A stretch of DNA of 64,000 bases, from NCBI RefSeq assembly GCF_016757215.1, contig NZ_JAESIY010000002.1:124001-188000 (forward strand). The letters are read 5' to 3'. How positions within the stretch are numbered: position 1 is the first letter of the stretch; each line of letters starts with the position of its first letter. Source of the stretch: Fulvivirga sediminis (lineage in GTDB: Bacteria > Bacteroidota > Bacteroidia > Cytophagales > Cyclobacteriaceae). Shown piece by piece: positions 1-9,282 of this stretch. The notes under the pieces were generated by a model that worked only from the letters and a program-made list of their open reading frames with translations, ran no database searches and was not told the DNA's origin. The position numbers were made by a program, and so were the translations under genes.

Positions 1-936
1 ATCTCTACCTAAATAGAAGGCGGCAAAATATCGATTTTTATTATTCTGTTTCCAATTGAGCTTAGCATTTACATCGTAAAAATGCACCAAGTTATCTTGA
101 TCAGCTGCTTTCAAGAACAAATCTACATATGATCTCCTTCCTGATAAGATAAACGAGCCTTTATCCTTTTTAATAGGTCCTTCCAGCATTACCTTACTAG
201 CTAATGTTCCGATACCTGCTGCTCCACCAAATTCCTTACTATTACCATCTTTAGTTCTCACTTCTAAAATGGATGATAACCTACCTCCGTAGCGAGCTGG
301 AATACCACCTTTGTAAAGCTCAGAATCTTTTATAACATCAGCATTAAACACTGAAAACAGCCCAAAAAGGTGCGATGGATCATAAACGGGAGCTTCATCG
401 ATAAGGATGAGGTTCTGGTCAGCACTACCTCCTCGCACAAAAAAGCTGGATGTACCCTCACCCGCACTTACTACACCAGGCATCATCTGTATGGATTTAA
501 TAATATCTGGCTCACCAAACAGTGCAGGTAACTTTTTTACTTGCTTGATATCCACCTCATTACGGCTCATATTAACATCTGAAACATTGGCATCCAAGGC
601 CTTATCAGTAATCACTACTTCATCTATAGTAGTTACTTCTTCGGCCAGCTCCAGATTAAGCTCAGTGTCACTGTTGAGGTTGACCTGCTTTACCTGAGGC
701 TGGTAACCTACAGAACTATAAGTAATCTCATAAGATCCTGCAGGTAAGCTTAAGGCATAAAAGCCATAAACATTAGTTACTGTACCTGTTTTTAACGAAT
801 TAACATATACAGTTACTCCTATTAATTCTTCTCCATTTTGCACGTCTGTGATGTAGCCATTAAGAGTGTATTTACTCTGGCCCCTCAGCGCAAAAGAAGA
901 AAGTATTAAAAGAATAAAGATTAGAATTCTTGTCAT
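1..936 (-). CDS. TonB-dependent outer-membrane receptor, N-terminal part (runs off the left edge)
   Basis: The reading frame is open from the ATG at 936 to base 1 (312 codons) and is cut by the window edge, so the beta-barrel is missing. Residues 1-20 are a signal peptide (MTRILIFILLILSSFALRGQ). Residues about 22-110 match a carboxypeptidase-regulatory-like domain (YTLNGYITDVQNGEELIGVTVYVN, shown here only in part: NGYITDVQNGEELIGVTVYV), and from about 125 onward is a plug domain (VKKLPALFGEPDIIKSIQMM, then FVRGGSADQNLILIDE). This order is typical of Bacteroidota TonB-dependent transporters. By family, it would import a substrate across the outer membrane using TonB energy; the sequence does not show the substrate. 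It is divergent from the YheT-like gene. The plug is intact as far as it is visible. Confidence 0.93.
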   Translation of the reverse strand, partial: MTRILIFILLILSSFALRGQSKYTLNGYITDVQNGEELIGVTVYVNSLKTGTVTNVYGFYALSLPAGSYEITYSSVGYQPQVKQVNLNSDTELNLELAEEVTTIDEVVITDKALDANVSDVNMSRNEVDIKQVKKLPALFGEPDIIKSIQMMPGVVSAGEGTSSFFVRGGSADQNLILIDEAPVYDPSHLFGLFSVFNADVIKDSELYKGGIPARYGGRLSSILEVRTKDGNSKEFGGAAGIGTLASKVMLEGPIKKDKGSFILSGRRSYVDLFLKAADQDNLVHFYDVNAKLNWKQNNKNRYFAAFYLGRD

Positions 937-1095
937 TGTAAATAGTGTTGATAGTTTTGGTTTTTGATTTGAGAACTTTAGCTAGAGACGGATCGAAAAA
1001 GAGAAGGTTTCCATGAACGTTAAAAAAAATTAAAATAGACCTATTATAAAAACAGAGGCACCGTAATATAATTATTAAATAATATTAATAATAAT

Positions 1096-2052
1096 TTGAA
1101 AGATAAACTAAACTATAAAGCACCCAAATTTTACTTTTCACCACATCTGGAAACTATATTTCCATCGTTAATGAGAAAGGTGAAAGATTTACATTATACA
1201 AGAGAGCGCATTCCTACTCCTGATGATGATTTTCTTGATCTTGACTGGGTTAAAAAAGAAAATAAAGATCTGGTCATCATTTCACATGGATTGGAAGGAA
1301 GCTCCACACGCCCTTATATAAAAGGCATGGCAAAAGCATTTTCTGAAGAAGGTTTTGATGTATTAGCTTGGAACTTCAGAGGTTGCAGCGAAGAAATAAA
1401 CAAACAGCTACGCTTCTACCATAGTGGAGCTACTGAAGATTTAGACCATGTAGTAAAGCATGCATTAAATGAAGGATATACAGGCATACACCTTATTGGC
1501 TTCAGCCTGGGAGGCAACCTTACCCTCAAATATGTAGGCGAACAAGGCGAAAATATTAATCCAAAAGTAAAAAAAGCGGTTGCTTTTTCAGTTCCACTAG
1601 ATTTAGGCTCTAGCTGTGACACCATCGCACAATCATCAAACGTCATTTACTCCAGCCGCTTTTTAAAAAATCTCAAGAATAAGATCAGAAGAAAGGCAGA
1701 GCTAATGCCCAATCAAATATCTGTAGCGCAACTAAACACAGTGAAAACTATCCGTGATTTTGATGAGATGTTTACCGCACCACTACACGGTTTTGACAAT
1801 GCCGCAGACTATTACCATCAATGTAGCTCTATTCATTTTTTAAAACATATTGCTATTCCTACGCTAATCGTGAATGCGAAAAATGACCCTTTCCTTTCAG
1901 ATGAATGTTATCCGGAAGAAGAGCTGGCTCAGCACCCTCATGTCACCTTTGAAATGCCAGAAAGAGGTGGCCATGTAGGTTTTACCGAGTTCAATACTGA
2001 AAAGCGATACTGGTCTGAGAAACGTGCATTAAGTTTTATTAATAAGAATTAA
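1096..2052 (+). CDS. YheT-family alpha/beta-hydrolase
   Basis: 318 residues, the usual length of the YheT/EMB8 branch of alpha/beta-hydrolases. The nucleophile elbow GFSLGG places Ser137, the acid is probably Asp264 (NAKNDPFL) and the base His293 (GGHVGF), so the triad is complete. The oxyanion region SHGLEGSS at 63-70 and WNFRGCS at 92-98 are also family hallmarks. There is no signal peptide, so it is cytoplasmic. The natural substrate of YheT proteins is poorly defined; an esterase activity is inferred. The start is a TTG: an in-frame stop lies at 1069 and no ATG occurs before residue 26. It begins a plus-strand run with the three genes that follow (gaps 42, 17 and 4 bases). Confidence 0.85.
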   Translation: MKDKLNYKAPKFYFSPHLETIFPSLMRKVKDLHYTRERIPTPDDDFLDLDWVKKENKDLVIISHGLEGSSTRPYIKGMAKAFSEEGFDVLAWNFRGCSEEINKQLRFYHSGATEDLDHVVKHALNEGYTGIHLIGFSLGGNLTLKYVGEQGENINPKVKKAVAFSVPLDLGSSCDTIAQSSNVIYSSRFLKNLKNKIRRKAELMPNQISVAQLNTVKTIRDFDEMFTAPLHGFDNAADYYHQCSSIHFLKHIAIPTLIVNAKNDPFLSDECYPEEELAQHPHVTFEMPERGGHVGFTEFNTEKRYWSEKRALSFINKN

Positions 2053-2094
2053 TCTGATACTTACGTAGAGTCGTTTTTTTATTAAATTAGCAAT

Positions 2095-2790
2095 ATGGGA
2101 GACAGATATACAATAACAAACAGTAGTGAAGAACTAGCCAACAGGTTTAATGTAGACATACCTGATGCTTACTCCCCTAGCTACAATGCAGCTCCCACCC
2201 AAATATTGCCTATTATCACTCAGGGCAGCAAAGGGCTTTCCTTTTTTTACTGGGGGCAGATTCCTGATTGGTCTAAAAATAAGGCCATCAGTAATAAGCT
2301 CCTTTTTACTAATATGGAAACCTTAGTAGAAAAAGCTATTACTAAAAAGGCACTGCTCAGTAGAAGGTGTGCCGTGCCAGCTGATGGCTTTTATGGCTGG
2401 AAACAAGTAAGTAAAAAGGGAAAAATTCCTTATAGAGTGATTTTTGAAAATAAGAGTATCGTCTCTTTTGCCGGGCTATGGGAAGAATTTGAAGATGATA
2501 ATGAAAATACCATGCATACTTTTAAGCTCATCACCTCCCCTTCCAACTCCAGTATACTCCCTATGAGCACAAGAATGCCGGTAATTATGACTGAGAAAGA
2601 AGAAGCTATTTGGCTCAACAAGGAATCAACAGAAGAGGAGCTTATGGAAGTACTAAAAACCTACCCTGCTGATAAAATGAAAACCTATTCTGTTTCTCCA
2701 AAAATATCAGACTCATCGGTTAATGAACCTGCTTTGATAGAACCTATGGCTCCTGCCGACCAGCATGGCAACTATTCTCTATTTGATTAA
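2095..2790 (+). CDS. SRAP-domain (YedK/HMCES-like) protein lacking the catalytic residues
   Basis: 231 residues that fit the SRAP family along their whole length: a Y-N-x-APTQ motif (YNAAPTQ at 30-36), WGQIPDW (53-59), METLVEK (74-80), RRCAVPADGFYGW (90-102) and STRMPVIM (158-165). Active SRAP proteins shield abasic sites in single-stranded DNA through a thiazolidine bond made by Cys2. Here residue 2 is Gly (MGDRYT instead of MCGR), the Glu of GFYEW is Gly101, the His of HDRMP is Ser158, and the Asn of NARxET aligns with Phe71. All four residues that are catalytic in YedK are therefore changed while the fold motifs remain. No upstream start would supply a Cys2. It may bind DNA without crosslinking, or have another role; function is inferred only from the family. 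Confidence 0.85.
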   Translation: MGDRYTITNSSEELANRFNVDIPDAYSPSYNAAPTQILPIITQGSKGLSFFYWGQIPDWSKNKAISNKLLFTNMETLVEKAITKKALLSRRCAVPADGFYGWKQVSKKGKIPYRVIFENKSIVSFAGLWEEFEDDNENTMHTFKLITSPSNSSILPMSTRMPVIMTEKEEAIWLNKESTEEELMEVLKTYPADKMKTYSVSPKISDSSVNEPALIEPMAPADQHGNYSLFD

Positions 2791-2807
2791 AATTCGCTTT
2801 CTTTTTA

Positions 2808-4010
2808 ATGAAAAAATTTATCCTTTTTGCACTACTATGCTTGCCGCTAATATCCTTTACTCAAGACAAAACTGATCTATTAAAAGCAGCAGAATCTACC
2901 ATTAGCAAAGGTGATACTACCACGGCCATTCAACAGTTTCGTTACATTTTAACTAAATACCCACAAAGTTTTACTGCTGCCCAAAGACTGGCCGAAACCT
3001 ATTTTATTCTAGGAGATTATCATAAAGCCGTGCAATATTGCAACATAGCCATAGACATTACTGATAACTACCAGGCCGATGCCCGAAAAAGAATAGATGA
3101 AGCTCCGGACAGCGAGAAATTGGAAAATGAAAAGATCTCCCACTATGTATCTGACCGAGCAGATATACATCACCTCAAAGGCAATATAAGAGTAAGACAG
3201 TATCAAAGAAATGAAGCCATAGAAGAATACAGAAAGTCGCTAGAACTCAAACCATCTACAGAAGTGACTATAGACCTGGCACTGGCATACCTAGAAGTGG
3301 GTTTACAAAGAGATGCTATTCAACTTTTAAGGAACGTTATAGCTCAAGAGCCACACCTTGCAAAAGGCTATTTCAACCTCGGCAACATTTACAACAAACT
3401 ACAGGAACCAGATAGTGCGCTAGCCAATTACAAAAAGGCCATAAAGTACGACCCTGAGCTAAAATGGCCTTATCTCTACAGCGGCATTTTATATACCCGC
3501 GAAGAGAAATACGATAGCGCATTACATAACTATGATCAATTTTTGGCTATAGACAGTACTAATGAAGAAGTCTTTTTCAGAAGAGCAGTGATTCACAGTG
3601 AGCTCAGGAACTGGAAACTAGCCATTAATGATTGGCACAAGGTATTAAACCAGGACTCGGACAACGCTGAAGCTTGGAGAAACCAAGGGCTTGGCTATTT
3701 TCAACTTAATATCTATGACTCTGCCATCATGAGCTTTGATAAGGCTTTGAAATACAATCCTGAAGAAGCTTACACTTACATCAATAGAGGTTATAGTTAC
3801 TATTTAATAGATAAGCCTCAGCAAGCTTTGGCAGACCTAAACCATGGACTGAAAGGATTGAATAATTATTACCTGGGCTACTACTTCAGAGCGCTCACCT
3901 ATTGGCGATTAGGCAAAAACAAGGAGGCTTGCGATGACCTTGAACAGGCGATAAATCTTGGTATGAAAGAGCAAAACATTGATAAAAAGTTATTTAAAAA
4001 ATGCTTTTAA
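2808..4010 (+). CDS. Exported tetratricopeptide-repeat protein
   Basis: 400 residues. Residues 1-18 are a signal peptide (MKKFILFALLCLPLISFT), so it is exported, presumably to the periplasm. The rest is built of TPR units, for example AKGYFNLGNIYNKLQEPDSA near 187, then repeats near 220, 256, 290 and 322 with the usual W/Y-L-G-Y-A-F-A-P spacing. TPR arrays hold protein partners; no catalytic domain is present and the partner is unknown. It follows the SRAP-like gene by 17 bases and ends 4 bases before the probable GTG start of the next gene, so the genes probably share a transcript. Confidence 0.8.
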   Translation: MKKFILFALLCLPLISFTQDKTDLLKAAESTISKGDTTTAIQQFRYILTKYPQSFTAAQRLAETYFILGDYHKAVQYCNIAIDITDNYQADARKRIDEAPDSEKLENEKISHYVSDRADIHHLKGNIRVRQYQRNEAIEEYRKSLELKPSTEVTIDLALAYLEVGLQRDAIQLLRNVIAQEPHLAKGYFNLGNIYNKLQEPDSALANYKKAIKYDPELKWPYLYSGILYTREEKYDSALHNYDQFLAIDSTNEEVFFRRAVIHSELRNWKLAINDWHKVLNQDSDNAEAWRNQGLGYFQLNIYDSAIMSFDKALKYNPEEAYTYINRGYSYYLIDKPQQALADLNHGLKGLNNYYLGYYFRALTYWRLGKNKEACDDLEQAINLGMKEQNIDKKLFKKCF

Positions 4011-4014
4011 AACA

Positions 4015-5247
4015 GTGGAAGAGACCAATGTAACCTCTTACGAAGTTGTGATTATAGGCGCTGGGCCTGCCGGATGTGCCGCAGCTATAGAGCTAGGAAA
4101 AGCAGGAAAAAAAACAGCTCTAATCGATAAAAGTCATTTCCCTAGAGATAAAACCTGTGGCGATGCCCTTAGTGTAGATGTGGTTAATCAACTAAAGAAA
4201 TTATCTCCAGAATTAGCCTCTAATTTCAAAAAGCATAAAGAGAAAATAGCCTCTTACGGCGTGAAAATATTCGCTCCTAATTTACAATCTACCGAAATCC
4301 CTTTTATCAATGAAGGTAAGCCTAAATGCGGGTACATCTGCACCAGATATGAATTTGACAACCTCCTCTTTCAGCATACTTGTAAGTATTCCAGTGTTTC
4401 AGTATTTCAAAATGAAAAAGTAAATTCATTTGAGCTACAAAATGGATATTACGAGATTCATACCTCTTCAGGTATTTTGAAAGCACCACTTATCATTGGT
4501 GCTGATGGTGCTCAATCAGTAGTTGCTAGAAAGATTGCCCTACAGCAGCCTGACAAAAAACATCATAGCGGAGGGTTAAGAGTTTATTATGAAAATGTAC
4601 AAGGCTTTACCCAAGACAACAAGATAGAACTGCACTTTTTCAAAGAGATCCTACCCGGCTATTTGTGGATTTTCCCTCTGCCCGATGGCAAAGCCAATGT
4701 AGGCATTGGTATGCTTTCTTCTGCTATTGCTGCTAAAAAAGTAAATTTAAAACAAGTGTTAGAAAAGCTAATTAAACAGCACCCTTCCTTAAAGCACAGA
4801 TTTGAAAATGCCCGACCATTAGAAACTGTTAAAGGTTTCGGTTTACCATTAGGATCGAAAAAGAGACGTGTTTCAGGAAATCATTATTTACTCACTGGAG
4901 ATGCAGCGGGCCTCATAGACCCCTTTAGCGGAGAAGGGATAGCTAATGCCATAAGAAGTGGAAGAATAGCTGCAGAGCATAGTTTGAAATGCATTGAAAA
5001 AGCTGATTATTCCGCAGCTTTTAACAAAGCTTATGATCAATATTTATACAGCAAAATATGGAATGAGCTTAGAATAAGCCATGCTCTACAAAGATTGTGT
5101 GCGTATCCTTGGTTATTTAACTTGGTTATCAACAAAGCTAACAGAAATAAACATGTACATCAGTTTTTAGTGGAGTCTTTGGCCAATGTAAGTGTGAAGA
5201 AGCATTTACTAAATCCTACCTTCTATTTGAAGCTTCTTCTCAGTTAG
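4015..5247 (+). CDS. FAD-dependent oxidoreductase, geranylgeranyl-reductase family
   Basis: About 410 residues. An N-terminal Rossmann motif YEVVIIGAGPAGCAAAIELG binds FAD. A middle motif DGAQSVVAR and the C-terminal ALLTGDAAG-like stretch (LLTGDAAGLIDPFSGEGIAN) are characteristic of the GGR/PHBH-like flavoprotein family. Members reduce prenyl chains or hydroxylate aromatic or polyene substrates; in Bacteroidota they can act on isoprenoid, menaquinone or pigment compounds, so the substrate is open. The frame is open from a TTG at 3979, but that would overlap the upstream gene by 32 bases; the GTG at 4015, 4 bases after the upstream stop, leaves eight residues before the Rossmann strand and is preferred. 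Its 3' end overlaps the convergent receiver gene by 8 bases. Confidence 0.83.
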   Translation: MEETNVTSYEVVIIGAGPAGCAAAIELGKAGKKTALIDKSHFPRDKTCGDALSVDVVNQLKKLSPELASNFKKHKEKIASYGVKIFAPNLQSTEIPFINEGKPKCGYICTRYEFDNLLFQHTCKYSSVSVFQNEKVNSFELQNGYYEIHTSSGILKAPLIIGADGAQSVVARKIALQQPDKKHHSGGLRVYYENVQGFTQDNKIELHFFKEILPGYLWIFPLPDGKANVGIGMLSSAIAAKKVNLKQVLEKLIKQHPSLKHRFENARPLETVKGFGLPLGSKKRRVSGNHYLLTGDAAGLIDPFSGEGIANAIRSGRIAAEHSLKCIEKADYSAAFNKAYDQYLYSKIWNELRISHALQRLCAYPWLFNLVINKANRNKHVHQFLVESLANVSVKKHLLNPTFYLKLLLS

Positions 5248-5608
5248 AAGCGCTTAATAATCTTTTCACCGCTTCTTCCATCGCTTTCAAACTAAATGGT
5301 TTTTCCATGTAATCATCTGCTCCCCCTTCAATAGCCAAAGCCTGCGCATTCTTACTAGCAGTAAATAATAGCACCGGTGTTTTAAAGAACTCCTCATCTT
5401 GCTTTATGAGTTGGGTAGCCCTCACACCACCAATGGTAGGAATCCAATTATCCATAATAACAGCATCTGGCCTCACTTCTTTAAGGTCATCTAATACCTG
5501 GCCGCACGTTTGTCGTGTAAAAACCTCATATCCCCTGCTCTCCAGAATATACTTACATATTTCAAGTATATCACTGTCATCATCATAAACCAAAATTTTT
5601 GAAGCCAT
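5240..5608 (-). CDS. Stand-alone response-regulator receiver (CheY-like)
   Basis: 122 residues, which is one receiver domain and nothing else. The acidic pocket is Asp9/Asp10, the phosphorylation site is Asp53 (VIMDNWIP), and the conserved Thr83 (LLFTAS) and Lys103 (MEKPF) are present, so it should be phosphorylatable. Without an output domain it would act by protein contact, as a phosphorelay shuttle or as a CheY/Spo0F-like element. It lies 80 bases downstream of the six-PAS histidine kinase on the same strand, which is its likely partner (inference from position). The 3' end overlaps the convergent reductase gene by 8 bases. Confidence 0.92.
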   Translation of the reverse strand: MASKILVYDDDSDILEICKYILESRGYEVFTRQTCGQVLDDLKEVRPDAVIMDNWIPTIGGVRATQLIKQDEEFFKTPVLLFTASKNAQALAIEGGADDYMEKPFSLKAMEEAVKRLLSASN

Positions 5609-5688
5609 AGGTATAAATGTAATGTTATTTCTATGGCTAACAAAAATTAAAAAGAATGGTTATAAAGAATAGAAAAACATTCACAAAA

Positions 5689-8673
5689 TTAAGCCTTAGG
5701 AAGGCTGAAAAAGAAGGTAGAACCCCGATTTAGTTCACTGAAAACTTCTAGTTTACTATCATGCCTTGATATTATCTCAGCACAGATATACAAGCCTAGG
5801 CCTACACCTTGAAACTGATGCAAGGCATCTTCAACTCTAAAGAATTTCTCGAAAATCTGAGAAATTTTCTCTTCGGGAATCCCAATACCTTTATCTATTA
5901 TGGCTATTTTCACCTCATCTACAGCATCCGTCACCTCTACTTCTATGATATCATAATCAGGCGAATATTTTATAGCATTAGTAAGTAAATTACACATCAC
6001 CTGCTCTAAACGCACCTTATCACCTCTAATGGTCTGAGAAAGGTCTCCTTTTACATTTATTATATGCTTTTTACTCTGATGAGACATCTGCTCCACACAA
6101 TCTTCTACAATATCTATTAAAGAAAACTCACTAAAATTAAATTCTAACTTGCCTGACTGTATCTTGGAAACATCTAAAAGGTCATGAATAAGACTAAGCA
6201 GTTTATCTACATGCAGCTCAGCTTTAGTAACAAATTTTCCGATTAGTTCATAGTTTTGATCTTCTAACAGACGTTCTATAATTTGTATGGAGCCTTTAAT
6301 ACTAGTTACTGGCGTTTTTAGCTCATGAGAAGCTATACTTAAGAATTCATCTTTTTGCCTGTTCACCTCCTTAAGCTCAGTAATATCTCTGGACACCTCA
6401 ATTACACGATCTACATTTCCCTGCCCATCATAAATAGGAGCCACCAACACATCCCACCACTTTTGCTTACCTCTTAAAGTAGGTTTGGTACCCTCAAAAT
6501 GACCAAGCTCACCATTCTTCGCTTTTCTGAAGCAATTAATAGCCTCCTTCTTATATTTTCCAGACCATAACTCAAACCACTCATGTCCTTTTAGCTGTGT
6601 AAAATCATCAATTTCGAGCATTTTCAGACCTTGTTTATTAATAGAGAGGAGCCGACCATCAAGATCGAGCGTCTTAATACCATCTGGGGTGCTTTCTAAT
6701 ATACGCCTATTAAACTCTTCACTTTTTCTAAGTGCTTCTTCAATACCTAGCTGTTCTGTAATATCTGTATTCGTACCAAACCATTGAGTAATTAAACCAT
6801 TTTCATCTCTAATTGGTATTGCCCTGGATAAAAACCATCGATAATTTCCATTTCTATTCCTTAAAGGAAAAGTATCCTCCCAGACTTGACCGTTTTTGAA
6901 GCAAATACTGATCTTTTCTACTACTGCATTTACATAATCTGGGTGATGCACTTTTTTCCAACCCCAACCTTTCATCTCCTCTAAGCCATACCCCGTATAA
7001 TCATACCAGCGCTTATTATACCAATGTATGTTTCCGTTAGCATCTGCCATCCAGGCCAATTGAGATATATTATCAGCTAATGCTCGAAACCTGGCCTCAC
7101 TCTCCTGCAGGGCTTTTTCTATCTGTTTTCTAGGAGTTATATCTATCATGGTTCCGATAATTCTGACCGGCTTGCCATCCTCCCGCCAAACGTATCCTCT
7201 GTTCAAAACATCAGTATAAGCACCATCGCCACTCTTAAATCTATACTCAGCTGCCCATGAAACCTGAGATCCTTTTAGAACAGACTTAATTAACTTATTA
7301 ACTCTTGGTATGTCATCAGGGTGAATTCTATTAGTCCACCAATCTACATCCCGGCCCAATTCCTGAGTAGGGTAACCAAAAATTGTCACCAGATTATCAT
7401 TCCACCAAAAAGACCTCTTCTTTACATCAAAATCATAAACTATATCATTAGTGGCTTGAGTCATAAGGTTAAACCTCTCTTGGGAAATCCTCAATTCTTC
7501 CTCTGTTTGCTTTTGGTTATGGATATCTGTATTACTTCCAAGCCATAGCTCTATTTCACCATTTTTATTTCTTATTGGCTCAGCCCTACCTAAGTGCCAA
7601 CGATATTCTCCATCAAAGCGTCTTAGCCTGTATTCTATTTCATAAGACTCTCCACTCTCTAAAGATTTCCCCCAGCTTTCAATCGTTCTAGCCAAATCAT
7701 CTGGATGGTGTATGGACTTATCCTTCCACCCCCAACCTTCAGTTCCTTCTAAGCCTTCTATATAATCATACCACCTTTTATTGTAGTAGATAATATCACC
7801 TTTGGCATTAGCCACAAATGCCATATGAGGCATCGCTTCTGCATAAGTCCTAAATAGTAACTGATTCTTCTGGTCAAGTTCCTCCGCCAGCTTCTTATCC
7901 GTAATGTCGGAAATAATACCCTCAGCTATGAGGTGAGAATATTGATCATACACAACCTGACCTCTATCAGTTACCCATCGATATTTACCACTCTTACTTT
8001 TAATACGATAGGTGACATTATAGCCTTCAGACCCACCTAATGATTCTTCCAAGGCAGTTAAAACTCTTTGCTTATCTTCTTCATGAATAAGCTCTCGCCA
8101 CACCACATCAGGTCCTTCAAGGTCCATCATGTCGTATTCACATATACTTTTCATTCCATGACTGACGAAGACAAAATTCCAAGGATCAGAATAATTATAA
8201 CGATAAACGCCACCAGGTATATTGGTTATAAGATTTTGCAATGTCTGTCTGCTCTCTTCGAGCTTTTTTCTTGATAATACATGATCGGTAATATCTATTC
8301 CGTGAACCACTATACCTATAATATCTCCTTGATCATTTCGTTGAGGGTAGTATATAAAATTGACATAAACTTTAACGGTCGCTTTTCCTGGCTCTCTTAA
8401 CAGATCAACTCCAAGTTCATTACCTATAAAAGGCTTGCCTGTAGTATACACTTCATCTAATAAATCAATAAAGCCCTGACTTTCTAACTCAGGAAACGCC
8501 TCCTTAACAGATTTACCCACAATTTGTCTTTCAGGCCCAACAGTGAGCATATATAAATCATTAGCCATTTCAATAACATGATCCGGGCCTGATAAAACAG
8601 CCGTAAAAGTGGGTGAATGCATAAGCACATCAAACACCTTACTACTCAATACTTCCCTTTTATTCAATTCCAT
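5689..8673 (-). CDS. Soluble multi-PAS sensor histidine kinase
   Basis: 994 residues with no membrane segment or signal peptide, so a cytoplasmic sensor. Six PAS/PAC units can be counted at about 10-125, 145-262, 275-390, 397-517, 522-645 and 652-770; several end with the PAC signature DITD/DITE. Units three and five resemble each other closely (YNKRWYDY followed by GWGWK and HHPD), which suggests internal duplication. The kinase core follows: HisKA with phospho-acceptor His783 (SIASHELKTPVTSIKG), N-box Asn899 (NLLTNAIKYS), G1 (DKGIGIP) and G2 (GVGLGLYI). No receiver is fused. Signals of such PAS arrays may be redox state, flavin or haem ligands or small molecules, and cannot be predicted here. 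The likely partner is the receiver encoded just downstream. Confidence 0.95.
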   Translation of the reverse strand: MELNKREVLSSKVFDVLMHSPTFTAVLSGPDHVIEMANDLYMLTVGPERQIVGKSVKEAFPELESQGFIDLLDEVYTTGKPFIGNELGVDLLREPGKATVKVYVNFIYYPQRNDQGDIIGIVVHGIDITDHVLSRKKLEESRQTLQNLITNIPGGVYRYNYSDPWNFVFVSHGMKSICEYDMMDLEGPDVVWRELIHEEDKQRVLTALEESLGGSEGYNVTYRIKSKSGKYRWVTDRGQVVYDQYSHLIAEGIISDITDKKLAEELDQKNQLLFRTYAEAMPHMAFVANAKGDIIYYNKRWYDYIEGLEGTEGWGWKDKSIHHPDDLARTIESWGKSLESGESYEIEYRLRRFDGEYRWHLGRAEPIRNKNGEIELWLGSNTDIHNQKQTEEELRISQERFNLMTQATNDIVYDFDVKKRSFWWNDNLVTIFGYPTQELGRDVDWWTNRIHPDDIPRVNKLIKSVLKGSQVSWAAEYRFKSGDGAYTDVLNRGYVWREDGKPVRIIGTMIDITPRKQIEKALQESEARFRALADNISQLAWMADANGNIHWYNKRWYDYTGYGLEEMKGWGWKKVHHPDYVNAVVEKISICFKNGQVWEDTFPLRNRNGNYRWFLSRAIPIRDENGLITQWFGTNTDITEQLGIEEALRKSEEFNRRILESTPDGIKTLDLDGRLLSINKQGLKMLEIDDFTQLKGHEWFELWSGKYKKEAINCFRKAKNGELGHFEGTKPTLRGKQKWWDVLVAPIYDGQGNVDRVIEVSRDITELKEVNRQKDEFLSIASHELKTPVTSIKGSIQIIERLLEDQNYELIGKFVTKAELHVDKLLSLIHDLLDVSKIQSGKLEFNFSEFSLIDIVEDCVEQMSHQSKKHIINVKGDLSQTIRGDKVRLEQVMCNLLTNAIKYSPDYDIIEVEVTDAVDEVKIAIIDKGIGIPEEKISQIFEKFFRVEDALHQFQGVGLGLYICAEIISRHDSKLEVFSELNRGSTFFFSLPKA

Positions 8674-8722
8674 GCTAAATGATCCGTTAAAATTACTGGC
8701 TAGCTGCCTCTTACCTTTTGGT

Positions 8723-8920
8723 TTATAAATACTTACGAAACAATAATGCCATTATTACGATATAGACAAAAACACAAGTACCAGAAAATAGTTGCAAAAA
8801 CTTATTTCTTTCAATATACTCTCTCATTTTTAACTTAAAGAGTGCCATAAAGTAATAAGCCTGGACAAAGATGAATATTTGCCTTAATTCAAATATAATC
8901 CTATCATTAACCATATTCAT
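8723..8920 (-). CDS. Possible small membrane protein (doubtful)
   Basis: 65 codons from the first ATG, or 34 from an internal ATG that gives MREYIERNKFLQLF followed by a hydrophobic segment (about FSGTCVFVYIVIMALLF) and a basic tail RKYL. A charged amphipathic start, one membrane helix and a positive C-terminus are what a small single-pass protein would look like, but the upstream part is low-complexity and there is no homology I recognise. It lies 49 bases upstream of the histidine-kinase start on the same strand. It could equally be untranslated leader. Confidence 0.2.
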   Translation of the reverse strand: MNMVNDRIIFELRQIFIFVQAYYFMALFKLKMREYIERNKFLQLFSGTCVFVYIVIMALLFRKYL

Positions 8921-9251
8921 ATTGTACTAGCAAGAATGCTAGGCCGGTTTACATTACTCTCAAAAAAGCTGACCTTTCACCTATTGGCCTATTTCTCTAA
9001 ATATACACAACAGTATGCAGAATTTCTCCTCCTCTACTCAAGTCTATCCCAATAAGAAAATATTTCTCCAATCTACTTCATCATTTTTTTCAACGCTAGC
9101 TGAAACCAACCCCCTTCCATAATAGAAATTATAGTTTAAACAGGTTGTTTAAATAAAAACCTGCTTTTTTGAAGAAAATTAGTAGCAAGAGCATATAATT
9201 GCGGAATTTTTCAGCTCACCATTAAAGCTAACTAACATTAGTTAATTTTCT

Positions 9252-9259
9252 TATATTTG
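9252..9259 (+). promoter_or_regulatory. fabH promoter, -7 box TATATTTG
   Basis: TATATTTG matches the Bacteroidota -7 consensus TAnnTTTG exactly and lies 23 bases before the fabH ATG. A good -33 TTTG is not visible at the usual 19-21 base spacing. Confidence 0.65.
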
Positions 9260-9282
9260 CACCCTTTACCAAAAAAGTACAA

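Larger units (their letters stand above)
8674..9282. other. Gene-poor region between kinase and fabH
   Basis: About 600 bases separating two divergent genes. It holds one doubtful short ORF on the minus strand (8723-8920, listed separately) and the fabH promoter at its right end. The part from about 8925 to 9180 shows no convincing ORF, RNA gene or strong hairpin. Confidence 0.6.

Noticed and set aside
407-697. 96-codon plus-strand frame opposite the TonB receptor
   Set aside because: Ser/Thr-rich mirror of a clear plug-domain coding sequence.
5240-5247. Overlap of the receiver and reductase genes as evidence of a frameshift
   Set aside because: The genes are convergent and both complete; an 8-base tail overlap is ordinary.
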